Shown here: piece after piece, positions 17,408-25,605 of the stretch
How positions within the stretch are numbered: the first letter of the stretch is position 1
How the letters are laid out: every line of letters begins with the position of its first letter
Source: Flavivirga amylovorans
Lineage (GTDB): Bacteria; Bacteroidota; Bacteroidia; Flavobacteriales; Flavobacteriaceae
Assembly: GCF_030540875.1 (NCBI RefSeq)
Contig: NZ_JAUOEM010000007.1
Span: 114,470 to 178,469, forward strand
DNA: 64,000 nt
Reading direction: 5' to 3'
Program-made: the position numbers and the translations under genes
Notes under the pieces: model-generated
Database searches by the model: none
What the model was told of the DNA's origin: nothing
The model's input: only the letters and a program-made list of their open reading frames with translations

Positions 17408-18121
17408 TTATATATGAATAATTTCATCATCAATTAAAAGGTCATCACCACGCAATCTTAAAAATATTTGAGCCACAGCGATGGTGTCCTTTTCGCAATA
17501 AACAACAATTCTATCAATGTCATTGTCTTTGTAATACACATCGCACACCTCACTACCATCAATATCATCTTTTGGTGATGGAATACCTAAAACGTTGGTT
17601 AGTAATTTTAATGATGTATAACTTTTATAATCTCCAAACTTCCATAGTTCTAAAGTATCTAAATGTGGAACTTCCCATGGTTTTTTCCCAAAAAGGTTTA
17701 GTTTGTAAGGTAGTTCAATATTATTAATTATCATGCGACGCGCAATGTAAGGAAAGTCAAATTCTTTACCATTATGTGCACAGAGAAGATGCTTTGTTTC
17801 ACCAAAATGAGATATTAGTAAGTTTTTAAAATCTTTTAGAATCTTAATTTCATCTCCATAAAAGGATGTTACCCTAAAGGCACGTACATCATTTAAAATA
17901 TTAAAATATCCGACCGAAATACAAACTATTTTTCCAAATTCGGCCCAAATACCTGCACGATCGTAAAATTCTTCGGCAGTAAATTCGTCTTTGCGTTGGT
18001 ATTGAGATTTTTTATCCCAAAGGGCTTGCTTATCCTCATCTAAGTCTGAAAAATACTGTGTTTCTGGAACAGTTTCTATGTCTAGAAATAGAATATTTTC
18101 TAAATTTAATCTCGAAATCAT
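17408..18121 (-). CDS. DnaQ-like 3'-5' exonuclease (PolB-type)
   Basis: A 237-aa RNase H-fold nuclease with the DEDD residues: D14/E16 in LFLDIETVPE, a mid-domain Asp in HNGKEFDFPYIARR, and the last Asp in VVYCEKDTIAVAQ (an exo III motif of the DEDDy type, Tyr four residues earlier). This matches the stand-alone PolB-like exonuclease family. The substrate is not known. It overlaps the upstream serine hydrolase gene by ATGA and abuts the ABC ATPase gene, so the three are probably co-transcribed without obvious functional linkage. Confidence 0.85.
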   Translation of the reverse strand: MISRLNLENILFLDIETVPETQYFSDLDEDKQALWDKKSQYQRKDEFTAEEFYDRAGIWAEFGKIVCISVGYFNILNDVRAFRVTSFYGDEIKILKDFKNLLISHFGETKHLLCAHNGKEFDFPYIARRMIINNIELPYKLNLFGKKPWEVPHLDTLELWKFGDYKSYTSLKLLTNVLGIPSPKDDIDGSEVCDVYYKDNDIDRIVVYCEKDTIAVAQIFLRLRGDDLLIDDEIIHI

Positions 18122-19269
18122 TTATTTAGCATCTTATAAGCTTCTTCAATGTAAGTATCAATATCCGAAGTGAAGTTTCCCACTACATTATTTGTCCCTT
18201 TAGAATGCCCTAGTCTTACAATAATAATATTGTCATTAGGTTCTACAATTACATACTGTCCTAAATGACCACGCATCATGAAGAAGTTTTTATTACCAAT
18301 AGTTTTTAACCACCAACCATATCCATAGTCTCTACCATCTTTAAATCTTGGTACAAGAGATTTGGCGACAAAAGCAGAATCTAAAATTTGTTTTCCATTC
18401 CATTTTCCGTAATCTTTATAGAGTTTTCCAAAACGAGCAAAGTCTTTAGCGTTACTGGCAATACAACAATAGGCTTTTACCAAATCATGCCCTTCACTAT
18501 CAACTTGCCAAAGTGTTGGATTCTCGCAACCTAGAGGTTTCCAAAAACTTTCAGTTAAATAATCATACATTTTTTTACCAGTTGCTTTTTCAATAACCAT
18601 AGCCAACATTTGGGTATCACCACTAGAATATTTAAACCTTTGGCCTGGCTCTTCAACCACTTTTAAACCTAGCATAACTTTTTCTAAATCATCGTCAAAA
18701 TATGCACGTGTTGTAATGGAAAGCGGTGAGTAATAGGCCTCATCCCAATTAGTTCCAGAGGCCATACTTGACAAATCGCCAACAGTCATTTTAGCAGCTA
18801 AGCCTTCACTAAATTCTGTTATAAAATCACCAACAGGTTGGTTTAAACTTTTTATATAACCATCTTCAATGGCTTTTCCCATAAGAGCAGATACATAACT
18901 TTTTGCCATTGAAAAAGAATTTGACTGCGAATCTTCATTAAAACCGTCGTAATAATTTTCAAACCAAATGCTATCGTTTTTAATAATAACATAGGCTATC
19001 GTACCATTTTCACTATTTATGTTGTTTAAACTTTCTGTCTCTTTTACGCTGTTATAATCTTTATGATTAGGCCAAGGTTGAGGTGTTCCGTTTTCAATAG
19101 GTTGATTATCAAATTTCTTATAGTCTTCTAAATAAGCAGTTGAATGTCCTGTTAGATATATCGTTCTAACAGCTTTTATTAGATAATCTGTATCTGTTAT
19201 ATACAGAAGGACAATCAGTAACCCAAACAGAGTTACAATCCATTTAAAAAGTTTTTTCAAGAATTTCAT
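18118..19269 (-). CDS. Serine hydrolase, beta-lactamase (class C-like) family
   Basis: A 383-aa protein with an N-terminal membrane anchor (about residues 9-25) and a penicillin-binding/beta-lactamase fold outside the cytoplasm. The catalytic SxxK is Ser120-Met-Ala-Lys123; the second motif is YSS at 214-216; a late HLG (RGHLGQYV) stands for the third. Such proteins are esterases or D-amino acid peptidases as often as true beta-lactamases, so resistance should not be assumed. The 3' end overlaps the exonuclease gene by 4 bp. Confidence 0.88.
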   Translation of the reverse strand: MKFLKKLFKWIVTLFGLLIVLLYITDTDYLIKAVRTIYLTGHSTAYLEDYKKFDNQPIENGTPQPWPNHKDYNSVKETESLNNINSENGTIAYVIIKNDSIWFENYYDGFNEDSQSNSFSMAKSYVSALMGKAIEDGYIKSLNQPVGDFITEFSEGLAAKMTVGDLSSMASGTNWDEAYYSPLSITTRAYFDDDLEKVMLGLKVVEEPGQRFKYSSGDTQMLAMVIEKATGKKMYDYLTESFWKPLGCENPTLWQVDSEGHDLVKAYCCIASNAKDFARFGKLYKDYGKWNGKQILDSAFVAKSLVPRFKDGRDYGYGWWLKTIGNKNFFMMRGHLGQYVIVEPNDNIIIVRLGHSKGTNNVVGNFTSDIDTYIEEAYKMLNK

Positions 19270-19327
19270 AAGTCAATTTTATTTGTAGAAATTAAAGATA
19301 AGAAAATTCTACGCGAATAAAACAAGG

Positions 19328-19849
19328 TTATTTTTGAGTTGCTTTTAGCTTACGTTTTTCTTTATAAAAAGCTTTGTCTGCTACATAAATAGTTTTAATC
19401 ACTTCAGCAAAAACAATATGTTCATTATTCACTAGATTAGTTGTTTTCACCAAGTCTAACTCACCATTTTCAGCTACTTGATTTTTAATATTTTCTATTT
19501 CTTGAGACGAAAAAGAAAATTCCGCATACACATTTTCTTTAGCGGGACGTTTATATTTTATGGTAGCATCTTTATCCCAAACGATATAGTTATCACCTAA
19601 AATATTCATAAGTTGAATCATGTAGATAGGATCTGTTGCAGAAAAGAGACTGCCTCCAAAAATAGAACCTACATAGTTTCTATTTTTCATGCTTAATCGG
19701 ATTGCTATTTTAACATACAATAAATCATTAGAAACCTTAATAATTTTACCTGTTGTACGCCTGTACATAGGCGACCAATTAAATCCATGTTTATAAATTT
19801 GGGCATCTGTTAAAAAGCTCTTTAAGATTTTAGTGATGGTTTTGTACAT
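19328..19849 (-). CDS. DUF4442 family protein, hotdog thioesterase-like
   Basis: A 173-aa protein. The family has a hotdog fold resembling PaaI/YiiD thioesterases. Visible features are MKNRNYVGSIFGGSLFSATD, a hotdog-like helix region, and WDKDATIKYKRPAKENVYAEF. I chose the ATG at 19849 because it removes an overlap with ogt and gives the natural start MYKTITKILKSF; an upstream start at 19885 is possible. It lies 1 bp from ogt. The substrate is unknown, but acyl-CoA or acyl-ACP is likely. Confidence 0.75.
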   Translation of the reverse strand: MYKTITKILKSFLTDAQIYKHGFNWSPMYRRTTGKIIKVSNDLLYVKIAIRLSMKNRNYVGSIFGGSLFSATDPIYMIQLMNILGDNYIVWDKDATIKYKRPAKENVYAEFSFSSQEIENIKNQVAENGELDLVKTTNLVNNEHIVFAEVIKTIYVADKAFYKEKRKLKATQK

Positions 19850-19850
19850 T

Positions 19851-20324
19851 TTAAAAAAGAGATTGTTGCTTATAAGGGCTCTCATGTTCTAACAACCATT
19901 TTTTACGGTGTAAACCACCAGCATAACCAGTTAAACTACCATCACTACCAATAACACGATGGCAAGGAACAATAATCCATAAAGGATTTTTTCCATTAGC
20001 GCTTGCAACGGCGCGAATGGCTTTTACATCGCCTAGTTGTTTTGATAATTCTAAATAAGAACATGTTTTTCCATAAGGAATTTGCTCAAGAAGTTCCCAG
20101 ACCTTTTTTTGAAATTCGGTTCCCTGAGGATTTAATTTTAGATTGAATTGATTGCGTTTCCCTTCAAAATATTCTTTAAGCTGGCGAGCACAATCTTCTA
20201 ATTCTATCGGGATAATATCGGTTACTTTTTCTTCAGAGTTTAAAACAATAACGGAAGAGATCCCGTTATTATCACCATTTATTTTAGTATAACCTAAAGG
20301 TGACTGTATGATGCAAGTTTCCAT
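19851..20324 (-). CDS. ogt: Methylated-DNA--protein-cysteine S-methyltransferase
   Basis: A suicide enzyme that removes alkyl groups from O6-alkylguanine onto its own cysteine. The 157-aa protein has the active-site block VPCHRVIGSDGS (Cys121), the arginine finger in AIRAVASANGKNP, and the helix-turn-helix segment QIPYGKTCSYLELSKQLG. It is the short Ogt form without an Ada regulatory domain. It is clustered with unrelated minus-strand genes. Confidence 0.95.
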   Translation of the reverse strand: METCIIQSPLGYTKINGDNNGISSVIVLNSEEKVTDIIPIELEDCARQLKEYFEGKRNQFNLKLNPQGTEFQKKVWELLEQIPYGKTCSYLELSKQLGDVKAIRAVASANGKNPLWIIVPCHRVIGSDGSLTGYAGGLHRKKWLLEHESPYKQQSLF

Positions 20325-20335
20325 TTTTTAGAGGT

Positions 20336-21406
20336 TTATTCATCAAAAATACCTAATTTTTTAGCTCTAGCTTCCCAACTTTTTCGTGCTAGGTGTTGAA
20401 GATCTGAAACATTATCGCTTTCGTCCATAATTTCTAAGCCTAAAAGAGTTTCAATAACATCTTCCATAGTTACTAAACCACTTACAGAACCATATTCATC
20501 AACAACCAAAGCCATATGATTTCTGCCTTCAACTAATTGTTCGAACAAACTTGGAATAGGTAAATTACGGTTAACAATAATAATATGTCGTTTTAAATCA
20601 ACTAGTTTTTTATCTCCATGACCTAGTGCCATTTCTTTAAAGACTTCGTCTTTAAGCACTAACCCTTTTATGTCATCTGGTTCTTCTGAATATATAGGAA
20701 TTCTTGAAAAACGAAGATTCATGTTTTTATTAAAAAAATCTTTGACAGTCGTATCTTGGTCAACCGCCAACATAACAGTTCGAGGAGTCATAACATCTTT
20801 TGCTAAAACCTCTTTAAAAGTCAATAAATTTTTAATGATCTTACTTTCATTTTCCTGAAATACACCTTTTTCTTGAGCGATGTCTGTCATAGCATGAAAA
20901 TCTTCGCGACTTAATACACTGCCATGACCTTTATCTCCGATAAGTTTCGTAGTGAGCTGTAAAAGCCATAGGATACCTGTCCATTTTAAAGGAAACATTA
21001 AAACAACTAATGCTTTTGAAGTGAAATTGGCTAAGCCTTTCCAGTAAGTTGCACCGATGGTTTTTGGGATAATTTCTGAAGCAATTAATATTAATAAGGT
21101 CATAATAGCAGAGACGACTCCAACGGTATTAATTCCAGCTAATTCTAGCTTATAAGGCAGTTTTTCGGCTTCAATACCAACCATCATTGCTCCCAATGTA
21201 TGTGCTATAGTATTTAAAGTAAGTATAGCAATTAGCGGCTTGTCTACATCTTTTTTTAAACGCTCTAATGTAAACGCATAGTCTTTGCCTTCTTGCTTTT
21301 TCACATTTATAAATGTTGGCGTTACCGTTAATAAAACGGCCTCAAGAATTGAACATAAAAATGAAAAGAAAATGGAAATAGTTGCCCAAAAAATTAATAC
21401 ACTCAT
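20336..21406 (-). CDS. CNNM transmembrane/CBS-domain protein (hemolysin family)
   Basis: A 356-aa inner-membrane protein. The N-terminal CNNM (DUF21) domain with about four helices (residues 1-170) is followed by two CBS domains (about 195-325) with MTPRTVMLAVDQDTTVKDF and LVVDEYGSVSGLVTMEDV. The C-terminal transporter-associated (CorC_HlyC) domain found in longer relatives such as GldE is absent; the protein stops soon after the CBS pair. Relatives are implicated in magnesium or cobalt efflux. Despite the family name, haemolytic activity is not expected. Confidence 0.9.
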   Translation of the reverse strand: MSVLIFWATISIFFSFLCSILEAVLLTVTPTFINVKKQEGKDYAFTLERLKKDVDKPLIAILTLNTIAHTLGAMMVGIEAEKLPYKLELAGINTVGVVSAIMTLLILIASEIIPKTIGATYWKGLANFTSKALVVLMFPLKWTGILWLLQLTTKLIGDKGHGSVLSREDFHAMTDIAQEKGVFQENESKIIKNLLTFKEVLAKDVMTPRTVMLAVDQDTTVKDFFNKNMNLRFSRIPIYSEEPDDIKGLVLKDEVFKEMALGHGDKKLVDLKRHIIIVNRNLPIPSLFEQLVEGRNHMALVVDEYGSVSGLVTMEDVIETLLGLEIMDESDNVSDLQHLARKSWEARAKKLGIFDE

Positions 21407-21534
21407 TAAAATTGATTTATGGCTAAAATAGTTAAAATTTATTTTGTAACTTGTGTAAGTAAATACTGTTATTTTGTATGGGTTTTTTCTCTTCTTAGTT
21501 TATTATTTAGTAGCATAATTAAAAAAACAAATTT

Positions 21535-21828
21535 ATGACAACCAAAAAACCATCCTATAAGTTTGCAGAAGTTACTTGTGCAAAAAAAGAATGTAATGAA
21601 ACATTCAGTGTCATTATTTCTTCAATTTGTGAAGTTATTGATAAACCAGCTGTAGATATAGAGGTTAATCCCTCAATACATGATAAAACAGCAAGAAAAA
21701 ACACCTTTGATGACTATTTAGTTATTAAATGCTCTTGCGGGCATAGTCAAAGAGTGTATTTATTATTAAAAGAAAAACATCATAATTTACTTAAAAAGTT
21801 AGATGGCTTCTGGCATGCCAAAAACTAG
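21535..21828 (+). CDS. Hypothetical protein with two Cys pairs
   Basis: A 97-aa protein that I do not recognise. Cys15 and Cys20 (TCAKKEC) and Cys66 and Cys68 (KCSCGH), with His70, could form a small zinc site. The rest is polar with a central acidic stretch. There is no signal peptide, so it is likely cytoplasmic. It stands alone on the plus strand between two minus-strand genes. Codon use looks like that of its neighbours, which supports a real gene. Confidence 0.65.
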   Translation: MTTKKPSYKFAEVTCAKKECNETFSVIISSICEVIDKPAVDIEVNPSIHDKTARKNTFDDYLVIKCSCGHSQRVYLLLKEKHHNLLKKLDGFWHAKN

Positions 21829-21900
21829 AAAACATCCAACATTTAGAATACTAATTTCTGTCTTAGAATTATTAGTCATTTATTAATGGATGACTTGACT

Positions 21901-22893
21901 TTAAGCGTTTAAAATTTTAACGACATCTTTTGCAAAATAAGACGCTATAATATCTCCTCCAGCACGTTTAATTGCTGTAACCTGTTCCATCATTACGGCA
22001 TCATGTTCTAGCCAACCTTTTTCCGCTGCGGCTTTTAGCATAGCATACTCGCCAGAAACTTGATATACTGCAACAGGAACATCAACCTCATTTTTAATGT
22101 CTCTCACGATATCTAAATAGCATAGTCCAGGCTTCACCATAACAATATCTGCGCCTTCATCTATGTCCATTTCAGTTTCTCTAATAGCTTCAAAACGATT
22201 CGCATAATCCATTTGATAGGTTTTTTTATCTTTTGGAATATTTACTAAATCTACCGGAGCAGAATCTAGTGCGTCACGAAAAGGGCCATAAAATGCTGAG
22301 GCATATTTTGCTGAGTAGCTCATAATACCTGTGTTTATAAAACCTTCGTCTTCTAAAGCTTCACGAATAGATAGAATACGACCATCCATCATGTCGCTTG
22401 GAGCAACGAAATTAGCTCCAGCTTTTGCATGAGACACACTCATTTCACTTAAAACATCTACAGTTTCATCGTTTAGAACGTGTCCGTTTTCAATAATACC
22501 ATCATGTCCGTAGGCCGAGTAAGGATCTAATGCTACATCGGTCATAACGACCATCTCCGGGCATATATTTTTTACCGTTTTAATAGCCCGTTGCATCAAT
22601 CCATTAGGATTTAAAGCTTCTGTGCCTTTATTGTCTTTTAAATTATCTGGAACTTTTACAAAAAGTAATACCGATTTTAAACCTAATTTCCATAATTCTT
22701 TTACTTCACCTTCAAGTAAATCCAAACTATAGCGAAAGTAATTTGGCATGGATGGAATTTCATCTTTAATACCTTTCCCTTCTACAACAAACAGAGGTAC
22801 TAAAAAATCATCAGGAGTAATTATAGTGTCACGAACTAGAGAACGAATAGCTTCACCAGTTCTTAGTCTTCTATTTCTTTTTAATGGATACAT
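21901..22893 (-). CDS. hemB: Delta-aminolevulinic acid dehydratase (porphobilinogen synthase)
   Basis: Condenses two 5-aminolevulinate molecules to porphobilinogen, the second common step of tetrapyrrole synthesis. The 330-aa sequence has the Schiff-base lysines in MSYSAKYASAFYGPFRD and DIVMVKPGL. The metal-site segment reads DVALDPYSAYGHDG, with no cysteines, which is the non-zinc (magnesium-type) variant. It is the outermost gene of the haem island, separated from hemF by a plus-strand helicase. A TAnnTTTG box on the minus strand at 22940-22947 is a good promoter candidate. Confidence 0.97.
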   Translation of the reverse strand: MYPLKRNRRLRTGEAIRSLVRDTIITPDDFLVPLFVVEGKGIKDEIPSMPNYFRYSLDLLEGEVKELWKLGLKSVLLFVKVPDNLKDNKGTEALNPNGLMQRAIKTVKNICPEMVVMTDVALDPYSAYGHDGIIENGHVLNDETVDVLSEMSVSHAKAGANFVAPSDMMDGRILSIREALEDEGFINTGIMSYSAKYASAFYGPFRDALDSAPVDLVNIPKDKKTYQMDYANRFEAIRETEMDIDEGADIVMVKPGLCYLDIVRDIKNEVDVPVAVYQVSGEYAMLKAAAEKGWLEHDAVMMEQVTAIKRAGGDIIASYFAKDVVKILNA

Positions 22894-22939
22894 AATTTAT
22901 GGCTATAAAATTCTTGATAATTGTTATTTTTATCAGTTG

Positions 22940-22947
22940 CAAAGTTA
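22940..22947 (-). promoter_or_regulatory. Candidate hemB minus-7 box
   Basis: Minus-strand TAACTTTG matches TAnnTTTG exactly, 46 nt before the hemB ATG. Confidence 0.4.
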
Positions 22948-22968
22948 ATCATTAAAACCTAGTTTATA

Positions 22969-25605
22969 TTGAATGAGTCGTTGGGTTATTTAGAATTTAA
23001 TTTTCCCTGGAGAAGTTATCAAGCAAAGCTTTTAAAAAATTTTGATAACCATATATCAGATAACCATTTCCACGTTATAGCACCTCCTGGTTCTGGAAAG
23101 ACAATTCTAGGGATTGAAATTATAAGACGACTCGGTGAAAAGACATTGGTTCTTGCTCCTACACTTACTATTAGAAACCAATGGGAAGATAGACTACAAT
23201 CTTTTTTTACTAAAAGTAAAACATTTGAGTCGTACTCCTTTAATGTAAAATCACCTAGTGATATTACATTTGCAACCTATCAATCTTTACATGCTTTTTA
23301 TAAAACATTTGAAGATAAAAACGACTACTACGCTTTTTTTAAAAAACACAATATCAAGACTCTTGTTTTAGATGAAGCACATCATTTAAAAAATGAATGG
23401 TGGAACTGTTTGATTGATTTAAAAAACAACCGCTCTTTTTTTATTGTGGGGTTAACAGCAACACCTCCTTATGATAGTAGCAGAAGCGAAGTGTCAAAAT
23501 ATTTTACACTTTGTGGTGAAATAGATGATGAAATTGCAGTTCCAGATTTGGTGAAAGAGACTGATTTATGTGCGCATCAAGACTTTGTTTATTTTTCAAA
23601 ACCGGAAGATTTAGAGATTAATTTTATTGTTGAGTATAGACGAAAAATTGCTGATTTTAAAGATAAATTGCTTCACGATGATGTTTTTATTTCTTTTATA
23701 AAACAACATCGTTTCTTTAATCAACCAGAAGTTTATTTAGAGGAACTTTATTCTAATGCTGAATATTTTTCAGCTATTCTAATTTTTTTAAATGCATGTG
23801 GTATAACCATTGAAAGAACTAAATTAGAGATATTAGGTTTTAATAAAGAAGAGACAATAACATTTCCGACTTTGGAACTGGAATGGTTAGAGGTTTTGTT
23901 TCAAAATTTACTGATTCATGATAGGGAGCAATTATTAGAAAATGAATCATATCTTTTAAGCTTAGAAAAAGAATTAAGAAAGATACATGTATTCGAAAAG
24001 CGGAAAGTAAATTTTATAGGTGAAGATTTACTTTATAAATCCTTAGCGAGCAGTCCAAGTAAGCTTAAAAGTATTATTAGCATAGTTACTTCAGAGTATA
24101 AGAGTTTAGATAATGATTTAAGGTGCGTTGTTTTAACAGATTATATTAGAAAAGAGTTTTTAACTACTGAAGCCAATAAAATAAAGACGATTAATAAAAT
24201 AGGTGTCATTCCTATTTTTCAGTATTTAAGAACGTATTTTTCAAATAAAGAATCGTTAGCAGTAGTTTCTGGAAGCCTGGTTATTATTCATAAGACTATT
24301 TTAAAGGCTTTTAATCTCATTGAGCATTGTGATTATTTTTCATTCACACCATTACAGGTTGATAGCGAGTTTTTATTGGTAGGATCGAAAAAGAAAACAA
24401 AAAATTCGATTATAAATATTATAACTAAACTTTTTGAAAACGGAGATATTAAAGTTTTGGTTGGCACAAAATCCTTACTAGGAGAAGGTTGGGATGCGCC
24501 ATCTATAAACAGTTTAGTTTTAGCATCATTTATTGGTTCGTTTGTGTCTTCAAACCAAATGCGAGGTAGGGCTATTAGAAAAGATCCAGATAAATTAAAC
24601 AAAACAGGAAATATTTGGCATTTAGCATGTCTTGATAGCACTGTGTCAAATGGAGGTAGAGATGTTGATATATTAAGGCGAAGATTTGAAGCTTTTGTTG
24701 GTGTTTCTAATGGTAATCAATCATATATCGAAAACAGTTTTGAACGCTTACAATTTCCTGAGCGAATTTTAGAAGACCATGTTGAAACGTTAAATTTACA
24801 AACGTTAAGTCATGCTAAAAACAGAAATAGTATTATAAAAAAATGGGATGAGGCTATTGTAAAAGGGACTCAATTAACAAAAGAAACTAAGATTTATCAT
24901 TTGGGAGAACTCCCGTATAAAAAACAAAAGCAAATCTATTATTTTGATGTTGTGTGGTTTTTTGTAGTGGAATTATCTTTTACAATTTTGCTATTTTATT
25001 TGGAGTTCATTTTAAAAAACATTCATATAGCTTTTAGTCGAGGTGTTACGTATTTTTTATATACTTTTTTGATTGCATTTATAATATCATTTGGTTATAA
25101 ATTGTACAAAGCAGTAATGCTTTATATAAGGTATGGATATCTAGATAGAAAAATAAAGAAAATTGGGCAGGCAATACTTGATACTTTATTTGAATTAGGG
25201 TTTATAATGACTAATAAAAGCTTAGTGAATGTTGAATCCAGACGTATTAATAATGGTGATATTATTTGTGATTTAATAGGTGGTAATCCGTTTGAAAATT
25301 CTTTGTTTTCAACAGCTTTAAGCGAAATTTTGGAGCCTATAAAATCTCCAAGGTATTTAATAGTAAAGACAAGTCTTTTTAGAAGACGTTTAAATATCGA
25401 GAATTTTTATTCTGTTCCAGAAATTTTTGGAGACAAAAAAACAAATGCATTAATATTCCAAAAACATTGGCGTATAAATTTAGGAAGGAATAAGTTATTT
25501 TATACCAGACATCTTGAGGGCAGAAAATTATTATTAAAGGCAAGATTATTTCACGTTTATAATGCCTTTAAAAAAGTATCTAAACAGGTAATTGTCTGGA
25601 AATAA
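22969..25605 (+). CDS. SF2 DEAH-box helicase with C-terminal membrane anchor
   Basis: An 878-aa superfamily 2 ATPase. Motif I APPGSGKT (38-45), motif II DEAH (135-138), motif III TAT (163-165), motif V around GTKSLLGEGWDAPS and motif VI QMRGRAIR are all intact, so it should be an active ATPase/translocase. The region between the two RecA-like lobes is long (about 200-480). After the helicase core come two predicted transmembrane helices (about 661-683 and 692-713), then a 165-residue hydrophilic tail. A membrane-anchored SF2 helicase is unusual. No nuclease or methylase neighbour is present. It is convergent with the hemF gene with no gap. Role unknown. Confidence 0.85.
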   Translation: MNESLGYLEFNFPWRSYQAKLLKNFDNHISDNHFHVIAPPGSGKTILGIEIIRRLGEKTLVLAPTLTIRNQWEDRLQSFFTKSKTFESYSFNVKSPSDITFATYQSLHAFYKTFEDKNDYYAFFKKHNIKTLVLDEAHHLKNEWWNCLIDLKNNRSFFIVGLTATPPYDSSRSEVSKYFTLCGEIDDEIAVPDLVKETDLCAHQDFVYFSKPEDLEINFIVEYRRKIADFKDKLLHDDVFISFIKQHRFFNQPEVYLEELYSNAEYFSAILIFLNACGITIERTKLEILGFNKEETITFPTLELEWLEVLFQNLLIHDREQLLENESYLLSLEKELRKIHVFEKRKVNFIGEDLLYKSLASSPSKLKSIISIVTSEYKSLDNDLRCVVLTDYIRKEFLTTEANKIKTINKIGVIPIFQYLRTYFSNKESLAVVSGSLVIIHKTILKAFNLIEHCDYFSFTPLQVDSEFLLVGSKKKTKNSIINIITKLFENGDIKVLVGTKSLLGEGWDAPSINSLVLASFIGSFVSSNQMRGRAIRKDPDKLNKTGNIWHLACLDSTVSNGGRDVDILRRRFEAFVGVSNGNQSYIENSFERLQFPERILEDHVETLNLQTLSHAKNRNSIIKKWDEAIVKGTQLTKETKIYHLGELPYKKQKQIYYFDVVWFFVVELSFTILLFYLEFILKNIHIAFSRGVTYFLYTFLIAFIISFGYKLYKAVMLYIRYGYLDRKIKKIGQAILDTLFELGFIMTNKSLVNVESRRINNGDIICDLIGGNPFENSLFSTALSEILEPIKSPRYLIVKTSLFRRRLNIENFYSVPEIFGDKKTNALIFQKHWRINLGRNKLFYTRHLEGRKLLLKARLFHVYNAFKKVSKQVIVWK

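Noticed and set aside
18118..19269. Serine hydrolase considered as an antibiotic-resistance beta-lactamase
   Set aside because: The SxxK/YSS motifs fit the broad class C-like hydrolase family, but N-terminal anchoring, length and context give no reason to assign beta-lactam hydrolysis.
24333..24641. Minus-strand frame of 102 codons inside the helicase
   Set aside because: Shadow of the helicase motif V-VI region, which is well conserved in the plus frame.
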